NCBI RefSeq assembly: GCF_016907955.1 | Contig: NZ_JAFBCX010000021.1 | Coordinates: 62,001 to 126,000 of the forward strand | DNA: 64,000 nucleotides | Source of the DNA: Lentzea nigeriaca | Lineage (GTDB): Bacteria; Actinomycetota; Actinomycetes; Mycobacteriales; Pseudonocardiaceae | Reading direction: 5' to 3' | Shown here: piece by piece, positions 25,152 through 33,714 of the stretch | Numbering within the stretch: position 1 is the stretch's first letter | Layout of the letters: the number at the start of each line of letters is the position of its first letter | Notes under the pieces: model-generated | What the model was told of the DNA's origin: nothing | Database searches by the model: none | The model's input: only the letters and a program-made list of their open reading frames with translations | Translations under genes and position numbers: made by a program

Positions 25152-25167
25152 CGTCAAGATTTTGACG
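25152..25167. promoter_or_regulatory. Inverted repeat between esterase and PaaX genes
   Basis: CGTCAA (25152-25157) and TTGACG (25162-25167) with a 4-bp spacer, 59 bp upstream of the esterase start and 60 bp upstream of the PaaX start. It is centred in the divergent gap and could serve both genes. Confidence 0.4.
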
Positions 25168-25226
25168 AATGACGGTGGTGAGGCATTCGACGAATAATGG
25201 GGAGAGGCCGGAGAGAGGGCGTGCGC

Positions 25227-26063
25227 ATGTCGGCAGCGTTGACTCCACCGGACGGCGGTGTCGCCGGATCCGCCGTGCGGCCGGAAACCGCGGTACTCGC
25301 CCTGTTCGGCGACCACGTGCTCGATCGGGGCGTCGCCGTGTCGACGGTGGGCGTCGTCGGTGTGCTCGGGCGGCTCGGCATCGGCGAGCACGCCACCAGG
25401 ACGGCGCTGGGCCGGATGGGCCGTCGAGGCCTGCTCCGCACGGTGCGTCGCGGCCGCCAGGCGTTTCTCGGGTTGACCGAGCACGGGACGGCGGTGCTGC
25501 GCGACGGGCAGCGCAAGCTCGACGGTGACGTCGTCGACCGGCACTGGGACGGCCGGTGGACGCTGCTCACGTTCTCGGTCCCGGAGAGCAGGCGCGCGGA
25601 CCGGCACGCGCTGCGTACCCGCCTGGAGTGGTTCGGGTTCGGGCCGTTGCGCAGCGGGCTGTGGGTCTCGACCTCGGCCGCGGACGTGTCGGCGACGCTG
25701 GCGGAGCTCGATCTGCTGGACCGCGCCGAGGTGTTCCGCGCGGAGGCGTTCATGTGGACCGATCCCGCGCGGATCGCCGCCGAGGCCTGGGATCTGAAGG
25801 GGATCGCGGCGGGGTACGAGGACTTCCTGCGCCGGTGGGAGGAAGGCGCGTTCGGGCATCTCGACGACCTGTCCCGGCGGGTGCTGCTCGGCGCGGAGTG
25901 GCTGCTGCTGATCCGCCGCGATCCGGTGCTGCCGTCCGTGCTGCTGCCCGAGGGATGGCCGGGAACGCGTGCCGCCGCCGTGTTCCGGACGCTGCGCCGC
26001 GGGTGGGAGCGGCAGGCGGGCGAGCTGGCGGAGAACGCACTCGAATCCATTGTGGACGAATGA
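25227..26063 (+). CDS. PaaX-family regulator
   Basis: About 278 residues. The N-terminal winged-helix PaaX domain (VLALFGDHVL, GVVGVLGRLGIGEHATRTALGRMGRRGLLRTVRRGRQAFLGLT), the middle domain starting DRHWDGRWTLLTFSVPESRR, and the C-terminal helical domain (WEEGAFGHLDDLSRRVLLGAEWLLLIRRDP) are all present. PaaX repressors sense aryl-CoA esters in phenylacetate catabolism, but many actinobacterial paralogs control other genes. ATG 25227 is used because GAGGG lies 7 nt upstream. A hydroxycinnamoyl signal would fit a feruloyl-esterase neighbour; that is inference. Confidence 0.85.
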   Translation: MSAALTPPDGGVAGSAVRPETAVLALFGDHVLDRGVAVSTVGVVGVLGRLGIGEHATRTALGRMGRRGLLRTVRRGRQAFLGLTEHGTAVLRDGQRKLDGDVVDRHWDGRWTLLTFSVPESRRADRHALRTRLEWFGFGPLRSGLWVSTSAADVSATLAELDLLDRAEVFRAEAFMWTDPARIAAEAWDLKGIAAGYEDFLRRWEEGAFGHLDDLSRRVLLGAEWLLLIRRDPVLPSVLLPEGWPGTRAAAVFRTLRRGWERQAGELAENALESIVDE

Positions 26064-26101
26064 GATGCACGCGCTCGTGATCTTCTGAAAAGGTTGCGGC
26101 T

Positions 26102-27490
26102 GTGCGATTGATAACGCGAACATTGGCGATGTCGGCGGCTGTCCTGGTGTCGGTGCTCAGCGGGGGCACGGCGTACGCCGAACCCGCGCCGCCCATCTCG
26201 TGGGTGCGGTGCCCGGACAACCCGGAGGGCGAGTGCGGGAGGCTGAGCGTTCCGCTGGACTGGAAGAGGCCGGGAGGTCAGCGCATCGATCTCGCGGTGG
26301 CGCGCCACGCAGCCACCGATCCCGCGCGACGACTCGGCGTGCTGATGGTGGACCCCGGCGGCCCAGGGGGTTCCGCGGCGGACTTCGCGCTGTCCCGGCT
26401 GTTCAGTCCTGAGCTGCGGGCCAGGTTCGACATCGTGGGCATCGACTCGCGCGGCACCGGGAAGAGCCTGGCGATCCGCTGCGCCGATCTCGTCGCCGAA
26501 CAACCGCCGACCTATCCCGCCGACAAGGCGGGGTTCACCGCATTGCTGCGGTTCAACCAGGGCGCGGTCGAGAAGTGCCGCGCACGCAGTGGGCCGATCT
26601 TCGACCACGCCGACAGCGCCGTCGTCGCGCAGGACATGGACGCCGTCCGGCGGGCGCTGGGGGAGCGGAAGATCAGCTATCTCGGCCTGTCCTACGGCAC
26701 CGTGTTCGGTCAGGCGTACGCCGAGAAGTTCGGCCACCGGCTCCGCGCGATGGTCCTCGACAGCGTTGTCGACCACAGCGCGGACCTGAAGCGGTTCATG
26801 GGGGATCGGGCGGCGGCCGCGGATGACTCGTTCGTCGAGTTCGTCCGGTGGTGCGATCGCACGGACTCGTGCGTCCTGCATGGAAAGGACGTCTACGCGG
26901 CCTGGGAGGCTGCCCTCGTCCGCGCCGACGGTGAACCGCTCGGCAGGCAGCGGTTGATCGACTCGATGTACGGGGCGCTGCGGGGACCGGACTGGGCTTA
27001 TGCGGCGGAGCTCGTCGCCGGCACGGAGACCCGGTCGTCCGCCGCCCGGTCCTTCGAGCCGAACTACGAGTCGGTCCGGCTGGCGACCGTCTGCCAGGAC
27101 TTCTCCCTGCGCATCAAGGACTTCCGGCAGTACGCACGACTGCGCGCCGAGGAGCTCCGCCGGTCACCGATCATGCGCGGCAGCCTGATCGGTCACGACG
27201 AGGCCGCCGCGTGCGCCGGTGTCGCCCGGCCGCCGTCGAACCCGCCGCACCGCCTGGACCTGCGGCACGCACCGAAGATCATGGTGCTCAGCGCGCGGCA
27301 CGACCCCACCACCCCGTACGACTGGGCGGTCAACATCCACCGGCAGGCGCCCCGCAACACCGCGCTGATGACCTACGAGGGATGGGGCCACGTCGCCTAT
27401 CCGCGCAGCGAGTGCACCCGCGGCGGCGTCGACGCCTATCTGCTCGACCTGACGGTTCCGGCGAGGAGCTGCCCGGCCGTCGAATCGTGA
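26102..27490 (+). CDS. Secreted S33 tripeptidyl-aminopeptidase-like alpha/beta hydrolase
   Basis: 462 residues. Signal peptide to about residue 26 (GGTAYA-EP). The N-terminal strand WVRCPDNPEGECGRLSVPLDW, the oxyanion VDPGGPGGS, nucleophile Ser197 in LGLSYGTVFG, the TAP C-terminal domain with Asp in SARHDPTTPYDWA and His in YEGWGHVAYP are those of Streptomyces tripeptidyl aminopeptidases. Cleaves tripeptides from protein N-termini outside the cell, or hydrolyses related amides. GTG 26102 with AAGG upstream. Confidence 0.9.
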   Translation: MRLITRTLAMSAAVLVSVLSGGTAYAEPAPPISWVRCPDNPEGECGRLSVPLDWKRPGGQRIDLAVARHAATDPARRLGVLMVDPGGPGGSAADFALSRLFSPELRARFDIVGIDSRGTGKSLAIRCADLVAEQPPTYPADKAGFTALLRFNQGAVEKCRARSGPIFDHADSAVVAQDMDAVRRALGERKISYLGLSYGTVFGQAYAEKFGHRLRAMVLDSVVDHSADLKRFMGDRAAAADDSFVEFVRWCDRTDSCVLHGKDVYAAWEAALVRADGEPLGRQRLIDSMYGALRGPDWAYAAELVAGTETRSSAARSFEPNYESVRLATVCQDFSLRIKDFRQYARLRAEELRRSPIMRGSLIGHDEAAACAGVARPPSNPPHRLDLRHAPKIMVLSARHDPTTPYDWAVNIHRQAPRNTALMTYEGWGHVAYPRSECTRGGVDAYLLDLTVPARSCPAVES

Positions 27491-27526
27491 CGAAATCGCC
27501 GGAGCGGATGCTTTCGCGGCGAATGC

Positions 27527-27557
27527 AGTCGAATATTTCCGGCCGATGCATTCGACT
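27527..27557. promoter_or_regulatory. Inverted repeat upstream of the GH12 gene
   Basis: AGTCGAAT (27527-27534) and ATTCGACT (27550-27557) are perfect 8-bp arms 15 bp apart, about 90 bp before the GH12 start. The second arm is followed by another TTCGA. It may be the operator that controls the endoglucanase. Confidence 0.45.
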
Positions 27558-27643
27558 TGTTCGATGTTAGGTTCGGGCCCACGAACCGCTTCGACGCCGG
27601 GCGGCGCGGATTTCCGTTCAATGATGTGCGGAAGGGAAGCTCG

Positions 27644-28336
27644 ATGAACAAGCTCATGCGTGCGCTGATTCTCGCGATGGCGGCCGTCCTCACGGTGTCG
27701 CTGGGGACCAGCACGGCGCTCGCCGCGGCCTGGAGTTCTTCCGACCGGTGGGGCACCTGGTCCAACGGCGGCTACACGGTGCGCAACAACGTGTGGGGCA
27801 ACGGCTCCGGCCCCCAGACGATCTGGGCCAACTCCTACAGCAACTGGGGCGTCTGGTCGGACCAGCCCAACACGGGCGGGGTGAAGTCCTACCCGCATTC
27901 CGAGAAGATGGTGAATCGCAGGCTCAGCTCGCTCGGAAGCCTGTCGAGCGGTTTCAACGTCTCCTACCCGAACGCCGGTTCCTACACCACCGCCTACGAC
28001 ATCTGGTGCGACAACAACCGGTACGAAATCATGCTGTGGATGAACAAGGTCGGTCAGGTCGGCCCGATCGGTTCCTGGCAGGCGTCGGCCACGGTGGGCG
28101 GGCACAGCTGGAACGTCTACCGCGGTTCGAACGGCTCGAACGAGGTGTTCTCGTTCGTCCGCACGTCCAACACCGGTGCCGGCTCCGTCGACGTCAAGGC
28201 GGTGCTGAACTGGATCCGCAGCCGCGGCTGGTTCGGCGACGTCACGGTGGGCGCTGTGCAGTTCGGCTACGAGATCACGTCGTCCAGCGGCGGCCTGAAC
28301 TTCGTGACCAACAGCTACTCCGTCTCGGGCGGCTGA
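27644..28336 (+). CDS. Secreted GH12 endoglucanase (or xyloglucanase)
   Basis: 230 residues: signal peptide to about residue 28 (STALAAA) and a single GH12 jelly-roll with nucleophile Glu128 in YEIMLWMN and acid/base Glu210 in FGYEITSS. The WSSSDRWGTWSNGGYTVRNNVWG start is typical. It has no binding module. GH12 enzymes cut cellulose, beta-glucan or xyloglucan; a xyloglucanase role would fit the locus at 30.9-48 kb. GAAGGGAAG provides the ribosome site for ATG 27644. A strong terminator follows. Confidence 0.9.
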   Translation: MNKLMRALILAMAAVLTVSLGTSTALAAAWSSSDRWGTWSNGGYTVRNNVWGNGSGPQTIWANSYSNWGVWSDQPNTGGVKSYPHSEKMVNRRLSSLGSLSSGFNVSYPNAGSYTTAYDIWCDNNRYEIMLWMNKVGQVGPIGSWQASATVGGHSWNVYRGSNGSNEVFSFVRTSNTGAGSVDVKAVLNWIRSRGWFGDVTVGAVQFGYEITSSSGGLNFVTNSYSVSGG

Positions 28337-28362
28337 CGACCCGCGTTTCGGCCACGAGCAAC

Positions 28363-28418
28363 CGATGAACGGCGCATTCGTCCACCTGAACTGAGGTGAA
28401 CAAATGCGCCGTTCATCG
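28363..28418 (+). terminator. Terminator of the GH12 gene
   Basis: A perfect 16-bp stem, CGATGAACGGCGCATT (28363-28378) with AATGCGCCGTTCATCG (28403-28418), capped by a second 5-bp stem CACCT/AGGTG. It lies 27 bp past the stop codon. Confidence 0.75.
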
Positions 28419-28433
28419 CGAGTTGCCCAGGGG

Positions 28434-28683
28434 GGAGGGTCCCGGCAAAGTCGGCAGGTGACCGCCGGACCTGCACTGATGGCGTTTGCAAGTACTACCA
28501 ACTCAAGATCAACCTGCGTCTTTCTACTACCAACCGGCCCGCAGGGCGCCGTACGGCCGCGCCAGCGACCAGGCCGATTCGCAGGACGTCGAACCAGTTG
28601 GTTGCAGTAAGCGGCGATTTGATCAAGAGTTGGTGGTACTTGCAGGCGCCTTGCCAGGCAGGACTACTTTGCCGGAGCCCTGT
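28434..28683. mobile_element. Fold-back MITE-like element with terminal inverted repeats
   Basis: A 250-bp non-coding block whose two halves are imperfect inverted copies. The ends AGGGTCCCGGCAAAGT (28436-28451) and ACTTTGCCGGAGCCCT (28666-28681) match in 14 of 16 places. An inner pair, 28487-28504 and 28627-28644, matches in 17 of 18. Both sides are flanked by CAGGGGGG (28428-28435 and 28684-28691), a possible 8-bp target duplication, although G-runs weaken that. The GGCAAAGT ends and 8-bp duplication recall ISL3-family elements. It holds no ORF of note and sits between the GH12 terminator and trpC. Confidence 0.6.
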
Positions 28684-28748
28684 CAGGGGGGGCTTTGGCG
28701 GGTGCGGCAGTGTGGGTGTGGGAAACCTATGAGGTGAGGAGTGTGACC

Positions 28749-29537
28749 GTGAGCGTGCTGGACGGGATCCTGGCAGGAGTCCGGGAGGATCTGGCCCACA
28801 GGCAGAGCGCGGTGCCGTTCGCCGAGCTGAAGGCACGCGTGTCGGACGCGCCGCCCGCACTGGACCCGCTGCCGGGCTTCCGCGCACCGGGCGTGTCGAT
28901 CATCGCCGAGGTCAAGCGGAAGAGCCCGAGCAAGGGTGAGCTCGCCACCATCGCGGACCCGGCGGCGCTGGCAGCCGAGTACGCGGCGGGTGGTGCGGCG
29001 GCGATCAGCGTGCTGACCGAGCAGCGCCGGTTCGGCGGGTCGCTCGACGACCTGGCGGCGGTGCGCGCCGAGGTGGACGTTCCGGTGCTGCGCAAGGACT
29101 TCATCGTCACGCCGTACCAGCTGTGGGAGGCGCGGGCGTGGGGTGCCGACCTCGCGCTGCTGATGGTGGTCTCGCTGCCGGGTGGGCTGCTGGAGGACCT
29201 GCACGGGCTCGCCCTCGAACTCGGCCTCACCCCGCTCGTCGAAACGCACACCGAGGAGGAGATCGCGCGGGCCGCCGACCTGGGAGCCGAGGTCGTCGGG
29301 ATCAACGCGCGCGACCTGACCACGCTCGAGGTCGACCGGGCGGTCTTCCGGAAGCTGGCTCCGCACCTGCCGGAGGCGGCCGTCAAGATCGCGGAGTCCG
29401 GGGTCACCGGACCCGAGGACGTCGCCGAGTACCACGCTTGGGGCGCGGACGTCGTGCTGGTGGGGGAGGCCCTGGTCCGCTCAGGTGATCCGCGGTCGTC
29501 GATCGGCGAGTTCATCAGTCAGGCCGGTCGGGCCTAG
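28749..29537 (+). CDS. trpC: Indole-3-glycerol-phosphate synthase
   Basis: 262 residues, a TIM barrel that closes the indole ring of carboxyphenylamino-deoxyribulose phosphate in tryptophan synthesis. Signature parts are present: IIAEVKRKSPSKGEL near residue 50, VLRKDFIVTPYQLWEARAWGAD near 115, the VETHTEEEI segment, GINARDLTTLEVD near 183, and KIAESGVTGPEDV near 215. GTG 28749 has AGGAG 7 nt ahead. No other trp gene lies beside it, so it is either a scattered housekeeping copy or a second copy serving indole-derived metabolites. Confidence 0.95.
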   Translation: MSVLDGILAGVREDLAHRQSAVPFAELKARVSDAPPALDPLPGFRAPGVSIIAEVKRKSPSKGELATIADPAALAAEYAAGGAAAISVLTEQRRFGGSLDDLAAVRAEVDVPVLRKDFIVTPYQLWEARAWGADLALLMVVSLPGGLLEDLHGLALELGLTPLVETHTEEEIARAADLGAEVVGINARDLTTLEVDRAVFRKLAPHLPEAAVKIAESGVTGPEDVAEYHAWGADVVLVGEALVRSGDPRSSIGEFISQAGRA

Positions 29538-29567
29538 GCCCTGGTACCGGAGGGATCCAGCCGGGTA

Positions 29568-29801
29568 GTGGGCAGCCCCGGTCACCTGGGCACCGACTCG
29601 CCGTTGTGGCTGCTGACCTCCTCACCGCACAGCGGCACGACGTTCGCGATCGTCGGCGACGTCGGTGTGGCGATCATGATGCCGGCGGCCGATCGCGCCG
29701 GGGCCGTCGTGTTCGCGTTGGTGTGCTCGCGGTTCTTCCGGCGAGGTCCGCTGGAGTTCCTGCTGCACAAGGCGACGACCCCGGCGAACCGGATCAGCTG
29801 A
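29568..29801 (+). pseudogene. Remnant of a DUF418-family membrane protein
   Basis: A 77-codon reading frame that contains two conserved pieces of DUF418 proteins brought together: WLLTSSPHSGTTFAIVGDVGVAI, normally in the middle of the C-terminal half, and FALVCSRFFRRGPLEFLLHKAT, normally the C-terminal end. The helices that should lie between and the entire N-terminal half are missing. This looks like a decayed gene with an internal deletion. It overlaps the end of the CE7 gene by 8 bp. Confidence 0.6.
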
Positions 29802-30756
29802 CGCGCTCGCGCAGCCACTCCAGCTGGGTGACCGAGTTGGAGCCGTGCCCACCGCCGTGGTCGGCGAACGGCCACACGGTCATGGTCCGGTCGTCGCCCG
29901 CGTAGTGGTTGAAGGCAGCGTACACAGTGGACGGTGGGCAGATCGGATCCATCAGGCCCACGCTGAACAACGCCGGCGCGGTGGCCCGTTGCGCGAAGTG
30001 GACTCCGTCGAAGTACGACAGCGTGGTGAAGGCCGGTTCCACGTTGTGCCTGCTGTGCCAGCGCAGGTACTCCGCGAGCTCCTGGTACGGGCCTTCACCG
30101 CTGATCTCCGCCGCCCGCCGGTAGTGGCAGAGGAACGGCACGTCCGGCATGGCCGCCGCGACCCGGGTCAGGCCCGCGACGGCGATCGTCAGGCCGCCGC
30201 CCTGGCTGCCGCCCGCGACGATCACCCGGTCCCGGTCGAGGCCGGGCAGGTCAACGACCGCGTCCACGGCGCGGACGCAGTCGGTGATGAGCCGCCGGTA
30301 GTAGTAGTTCTCCGGCGAGTCGATGCCGCGGGTCATGAAACCCTTGGCCCACTGCGGTCCGCCGGCGTCCCGGTCGGGGGTGTCGTGGCCCTGGCCGCGG
30401 CTGTCGACGACGAGTTGGGCGTACCCGGCGGCCGACCAGAGCAGGTGGTCGGTGGGCAGACCGCGGCCGCCACTGTAGCCGATGAACGTGACGACGACGG
30501 GCAACGGACCCCGGACGCCACGCGGCCGCAGCAGCCACGCCGCGACCGGTTCACCGTTCCAGCCGGGGAAGCGGACGTCGTCCACCTCGACGGTGCGCAG
30601 CAGGTACCGGTCGGTGACCGGGTCGGCCTTCACGGCGCCGCCGAGGGCGCGTGCCTGGGCGAGCGTGCGGTCCCAGAACTCGTCGAAGTCCTGTGGTGCC
30701 CGCAGATCGGGGCGGTAGCCGACGAGGTCGTCGAGGGGGCCGTCGGTCAAGGGCAT
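29794..30756 (-). CDS. CE7 acetyl xylan esterase / cephalosporin-C deacetylase
   Basis: 320 residues, no signal peptide, cytoplasmic. Alpha/beta-hydrolase with the CE7 marks VDSRGQGHDTPD (residues 118-129), nucleophile Ser184 in AGGSQGGGLT, the VGLMDPICPPST segment with the catalytic Asp, and a late His in FADHGGGHG. It removes acetyl groups from imported xylo- or other oligosaccharides. It lies on the same strand as and 109 bp after the GH3 gene, separated by two hairpins, and belongs functionally to the adjacent oligosaccharide locus. Confidence 0.9.
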   Translation of the reverse strand: MPLTDGPLDDLVGYRPDLRAPQDFDEFWDRTLAQARALGGAVKADPVTDRYLLRTVEVDDVRFPGWNGEPVAAWLLRPRGVRGPLPVVVTFIGYSGGRGLPTDHLLWSAAGYAQLVVDSRGQGHDTPDRDAGGPQWAKGFMTRGIDSPENYYYRRLITDCVRAVDAVVDLPGLDRDRVIVAGGSQGGGLTIAVAGLTRVAAAMPDVPFLCHYRRAAEISGEGPYQELAEYLRWHSRHNVEPAFTTLSYFDGVHFAQRATAPALFSVGLMDPICPPSTVYAAFNHYAGDDRTMTVWPFADHGGGHGSNSVTQLEWLRERVS

Positions 30757-30782
30757 CGGGACTCCTGGAAGGGAAAAGGGGG

Positions 30783-30861
30783 GTGGCCCGTCCCCCGCCA
30801 GTGACGGGCCACCTGTCTGTGGTGAGGGTGGTGGCCCGCCACCGCCGGAAGGCGGGCCACC
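30783..30861 (-). terminator. Two tandem related hairpins after the GH3 gene
   Basis: Stem 1: GTGGCCCGTC (30783-30792) with GACGGGCCAC (30803-30812). Stem 2: GGTGGCCCGCC (30830-30840) with GGCGGGCCACC (30851-30861). Both stems share the GTGGCCCG core, so they look like duplicated terminators between the GH3 and CE7 genes. Confidence 0.6.
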
Positions 30862-30865
30862 GGCC

Positions 30866-33685
30866 TCAACCGGCCGAGGAGAACCGGAAGGCGCTCAGCC
30901 GGAGATCGCCGTGCAGGATCACCCGCAGGTCGTGGACTCCCGCGACCTGCGACGTCAGGCCGGTTGACGCGGTCGTCCACGTGTAGCGGTCGCCGGTGAC
31001 CGGAACATCGATCTCGGCCAGCAGTTCCTCGCCGGCCCAGAACTCCACCCGTGCGTCGGAATCGCCGTTCTCCCGGGCCAGGTCGGCTTCGACGCGGACC
31101 GCACCGGACAGGTCGACCGACCGGAACCGCAGCGTCGCCTGGGCATCGGCCGGCGTGACGGCGTCACCGGTCGTGCGGGTGGCGTCGACCAGCGTCACGC
31201 CCTCGTAGTCGTCGAAGTCGACGGCGAGCACGCGGTGGTCGACGGCGGCTCGGGGAGCAGGGGCCGGTCCCGCCACCGTGAGCGGCGCGGTGAGCACCAC
31301 GTTGTCGGCGGAACGGGCGACGAGCACCTCGTAGTCGCCGGGATCGACGGTGAACGCACCGGTTCCGACGTCCCAGTGCGCGAGCTGCTCGGTGGCCAGC
31401 CGGAACGTGAGCGCGCGGCTCTCACCAGGCTCCAGCCAGACCTTGCGGAAGTCGGCGAGCCGCAACCTGGGCGCCTCGTAGCGCGCGCCGAGCGCCCGAA
31501 CGTAGATCTGCACGACCTCGCTGCCCGCACGGGATCCGGTGTTCGTCACCGTCACCGAGAGGTCCACCGCGCTGTTCGCCGTGGCGGTGGACGAGGACAG
31601 CAGCAGCTCGCCGTAGGAGAACTCGGTGTACGACAGGCCATGCCCGAACGGGTAGAGCGGCGCGGCCCGGTGGTACTGGTAGGTCCAGCCCGCCTTGATG
31701 ATGTCGTAGTCGAGCGGGTGCGGCAGTTCGTCGTCGCCGCGGTACCAGGTCTGCGGCAGCCGTCCGGAGGGGTCCGCGTCGCCCAGCAGGACGGAGGCCA
31801 GCGCGGTGCCTGTTTCCTGCCCGCCGTGGGAAGTCCACACCACGGCGGGCAGGTGCTCGTCGGCCCAGTCCAGGGCGTAGGGGTAGCTGCTCATGACGAC
31901 CAGCGCGGTCTCGGGGCGGGCGGCGGCGACCGCGCGCAGCAGCGCGTCCTGGGACTCCGCCAGCGCGATACCCGCGCGGTCCTCGGTCTCGCGGCCGTGG
32001 ATGAGCGGGTGGTTGCCGAGCACGACCACCGCGACATCGGCGGACCGCGCGAGCTCCACCGCCTCCGCGGTGCCGTCGTGCAACAGCTCGCGGTGCCAGC
32101 GTTCGGCATCCTCGGCGTTCTCGGCGGTGACGCTCACCCGGCCGTCGACGGGATCGACGACGGCGTACAGGCCCGTGAGAACGTTCTGCAGCAGGAAAGA
32201 ATCGTCCGCCGGCACGAGCCGGAACGTCTCGGTCACGTCCCAGCTCTTGATCAGCTCCTGCTCGGCCGCCAACGACCCGTCGTCGCGCTTGAGGTTCAGG
32301 TAGCGCTTGTTCTCGACGGACCGCAGCGTGAGCACGCCGCCGCCCCAGTCGATGACGTCGAACGCGGTCTTGCCCAGCAGCTCGCCGCTGGTGCGCGAGT
32401 GCAACGCGATGCGGTCCACGCCCTCCGACACGACGACGTCACCGAGAGCGGCTTCGAGTCCACCGGCGATCGTGACCTGGTACGGCAGGGTGCCGCTGTA
32501 CCAGTCCTCGCACAGCACGTCGGCCAGCGGCCCGATGACGGCGACCCGCCGGTCGCGCGGCAGCGGTAGCAAACCGTTGTTGCGCAACAACACCGTCGAC
32601 TCGATCGCCGCGCGCTCGGCGAGGGCGCGGTGCTCGGCGCAGTTGATGACCTCCGGGCCGATGGCGGCGTACGGGTCGAGGCCCGGGTCGAACTCGCCGA
32701 GGCGGAAACGCACCTCCAGCTGCCTGCGCACCGCGAGGTCCACATCGGACTGATCGATCAGCCCGCGCTCCAGCGCCGCGCGCAGCCGGCCGACCGGGGT
32801 GGCGCTGTCCTGGCCGTGGTCGGTGAAGCTGTCGATGCCCGCCTTGAGCGCGGCCGCGTGGGACTCGGTGTGGTCGTCGAAGTAGTGCTCGGGATCGACC
32901 AAATTGGACGGTGCCTCGGCGTCGCTGACGACGAACAGCTCGTGGCCGGTCGGCTCCGCCCAGCGGCGCAGTTCGGTCTCGATGAGCGGGCTCACGTGAC
33001 ACGGGCGTCCGTTGACCAGGTTGTAGCCGGCCATGGCGCCGGTCGCGGCGCCGGAGGCGATCACGGGACGGAAGGCCGCGAGGTCGTACTCCTGCAGCAC
33101 GCGCGGGCGAACTCCGGAGGAGGTGACGCAGCGGTCGTCCTCGTTGTTGTACGCCAGGAAGTGCTTGAGCACGGGGGCCGCGCGCAGGAACCGGGGGTGG
33201 TCGCCGGTGAGGCCGCGGCAGAACGCCTCCCCGATCCGCGCGGTGTGCAGCGGGTCCTCGGAGTAGCCCTCCTCGTTGCGGCCCCAGCGCGGGTCGCGCA
33301 GCAGGTTCAGCACCGGCGCCCAGGCCTGCAGGCTGTTCGTGCCCGTGCCGATCGCGGTCGGGCGGTGGTAGTGGAACGCCCGCAGCTCGGTGGAGGTGGC
33401 CTCGGCGACGCGGCGCACGAGCTCTTCGTCCCACGTCGCTCCCAGGCCGACGGCCTGCGGGAACACGGTCGCCTCCCCGAGCCAGGCGACGCCGTGCAGC
33501 GCCTCCGACCCGGTGCGGAACTCGGCGAGCCCCAGCCGTGGCACGGCCGGTGAGTACTGGTGCAGCATCGCCAGCCGTTCGTCGGTCGTCAGGCGCCCGA
33601 TCAGGTCGTCGATGCGCTTCCGCAACGGCAGCGCCGCGTCACGGAACGGCAGCGTCTCGGTGGTGGGCGCGGACTCGGAAACCAC
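30866..33685 (-). CDS. GH3 beta-glycosidase with inserted trefoil-like segment and C-terminal CBM6-like domain
   Basis: 939 residues, no signal peptide, so cytoplasmic. GH3 barrel about 25-310 with nucleophile Asp255 in FVVSDAEA, GH3 C-terminal domain about 362-690 (STVLLRNNGLLPLP .. PLYPFGHGLSYTEF) interrupted at about 425-535 by a segment with RYLNLKR and LLQNVLTGLYAVVD repeats like a fascin/trefoil fold. A fibronectin-like domain (VTVTNTGSRAGSEVVQIYVR) spans about 700-795, and about 820-939 resembles CBM6. GTG 33685 is chosen for its GAGGGG site; the upstream frame overlaps the divergent promoter. Probably beta-glucosidase or beta-xylosidase trimming imported oligosaccharides. Confidence 0.9.
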   Translation of the reverse strand: MVSESAPTTETLPFRDAALPLRKRIDDLIGRLTTDERLAMLHQYSPAVPRLGLAEFRTGSEALHGVAWLGEATVFPQAVGLGATWDEELVRRVAEATSTELRAFHYHRPTAIGTGTNSLQAWAPVLNLLRDPRWGRNEEGYSEDPLHTARIGEAFCRGLTGDHPRFLRAAPVLKHFLAYNNEDDRCVTSSGVRPRVLQEYDLAAFRPVIASGAATGAMAGYNLVNGRPCHVSPLIETELRRWAEPTGHELFVVSDAEAPSNLVDPEHYFDDHTESHAAALKAGIDSFTDHGQDSATPVGRLRAALERGLIDQSDVDLAVRRQLEVRFRLGEFDPGLDPYAAIGPEVINCAEHRALAERAAIESTVLLRNNGLLPLPRDRRVAVIGPLADVLCEDWYSGTLPYQVTIAGGLEAALGDVVVSEGVDRIALHSRTSGELLGKTAFDVIDWGGGVLTLRSVENKRYLNLKRDDGSLAAEQELIKSWDVTETFRLVPADDSFLLQNVLTGLYAVVDPVDGRVSVTAENAEDAERWHRELLHDGTAEAVELARSADVAVVVLGNHPLIHGRETEDRAGIALAESQDALLRAVAAARPETALVVMSSYPYALDWADEHLPAVVWTSHGGQETGTALASVLLGDADPSGRLPQTWYRGDDELPHPLDYDIIKAGWTYQYHRAAPLYPFGHGLSYTEFSYGELLLSSSTATANSAVDLSVTVTNTGSRAGSEVVQIYVRALGARYEAPRLRLADFRKVWLEPGESRALTFRLATEQLAHWDVGTGAFTVDPGDYEVLVARSADNVVLTAPLTVAGPAPAPRAAVDHRVLAVDFDDYEGVTLVDATRTTGDAVTPADAQATLRFRSVDLSGAVRVEADLARENGDSDARVEFWAGEELLAEIDVPVTGDRYTWTTASTGLTSQVAGVHDLRVILHGDLRLSAFRFSSAG

Positions 33686-33714
33686 GTGGTAACCCCTCAG
33701 GTCGGAGCTAGCGG

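Noticed and set aside
28684..28691. CAGGGGGG as proof of transposition
   Set aside because: The flanking copies are mostly a G-run in GC-rich DNA, so the duplication may be chance; it is kept only as support for the inverted-repeat evidence.
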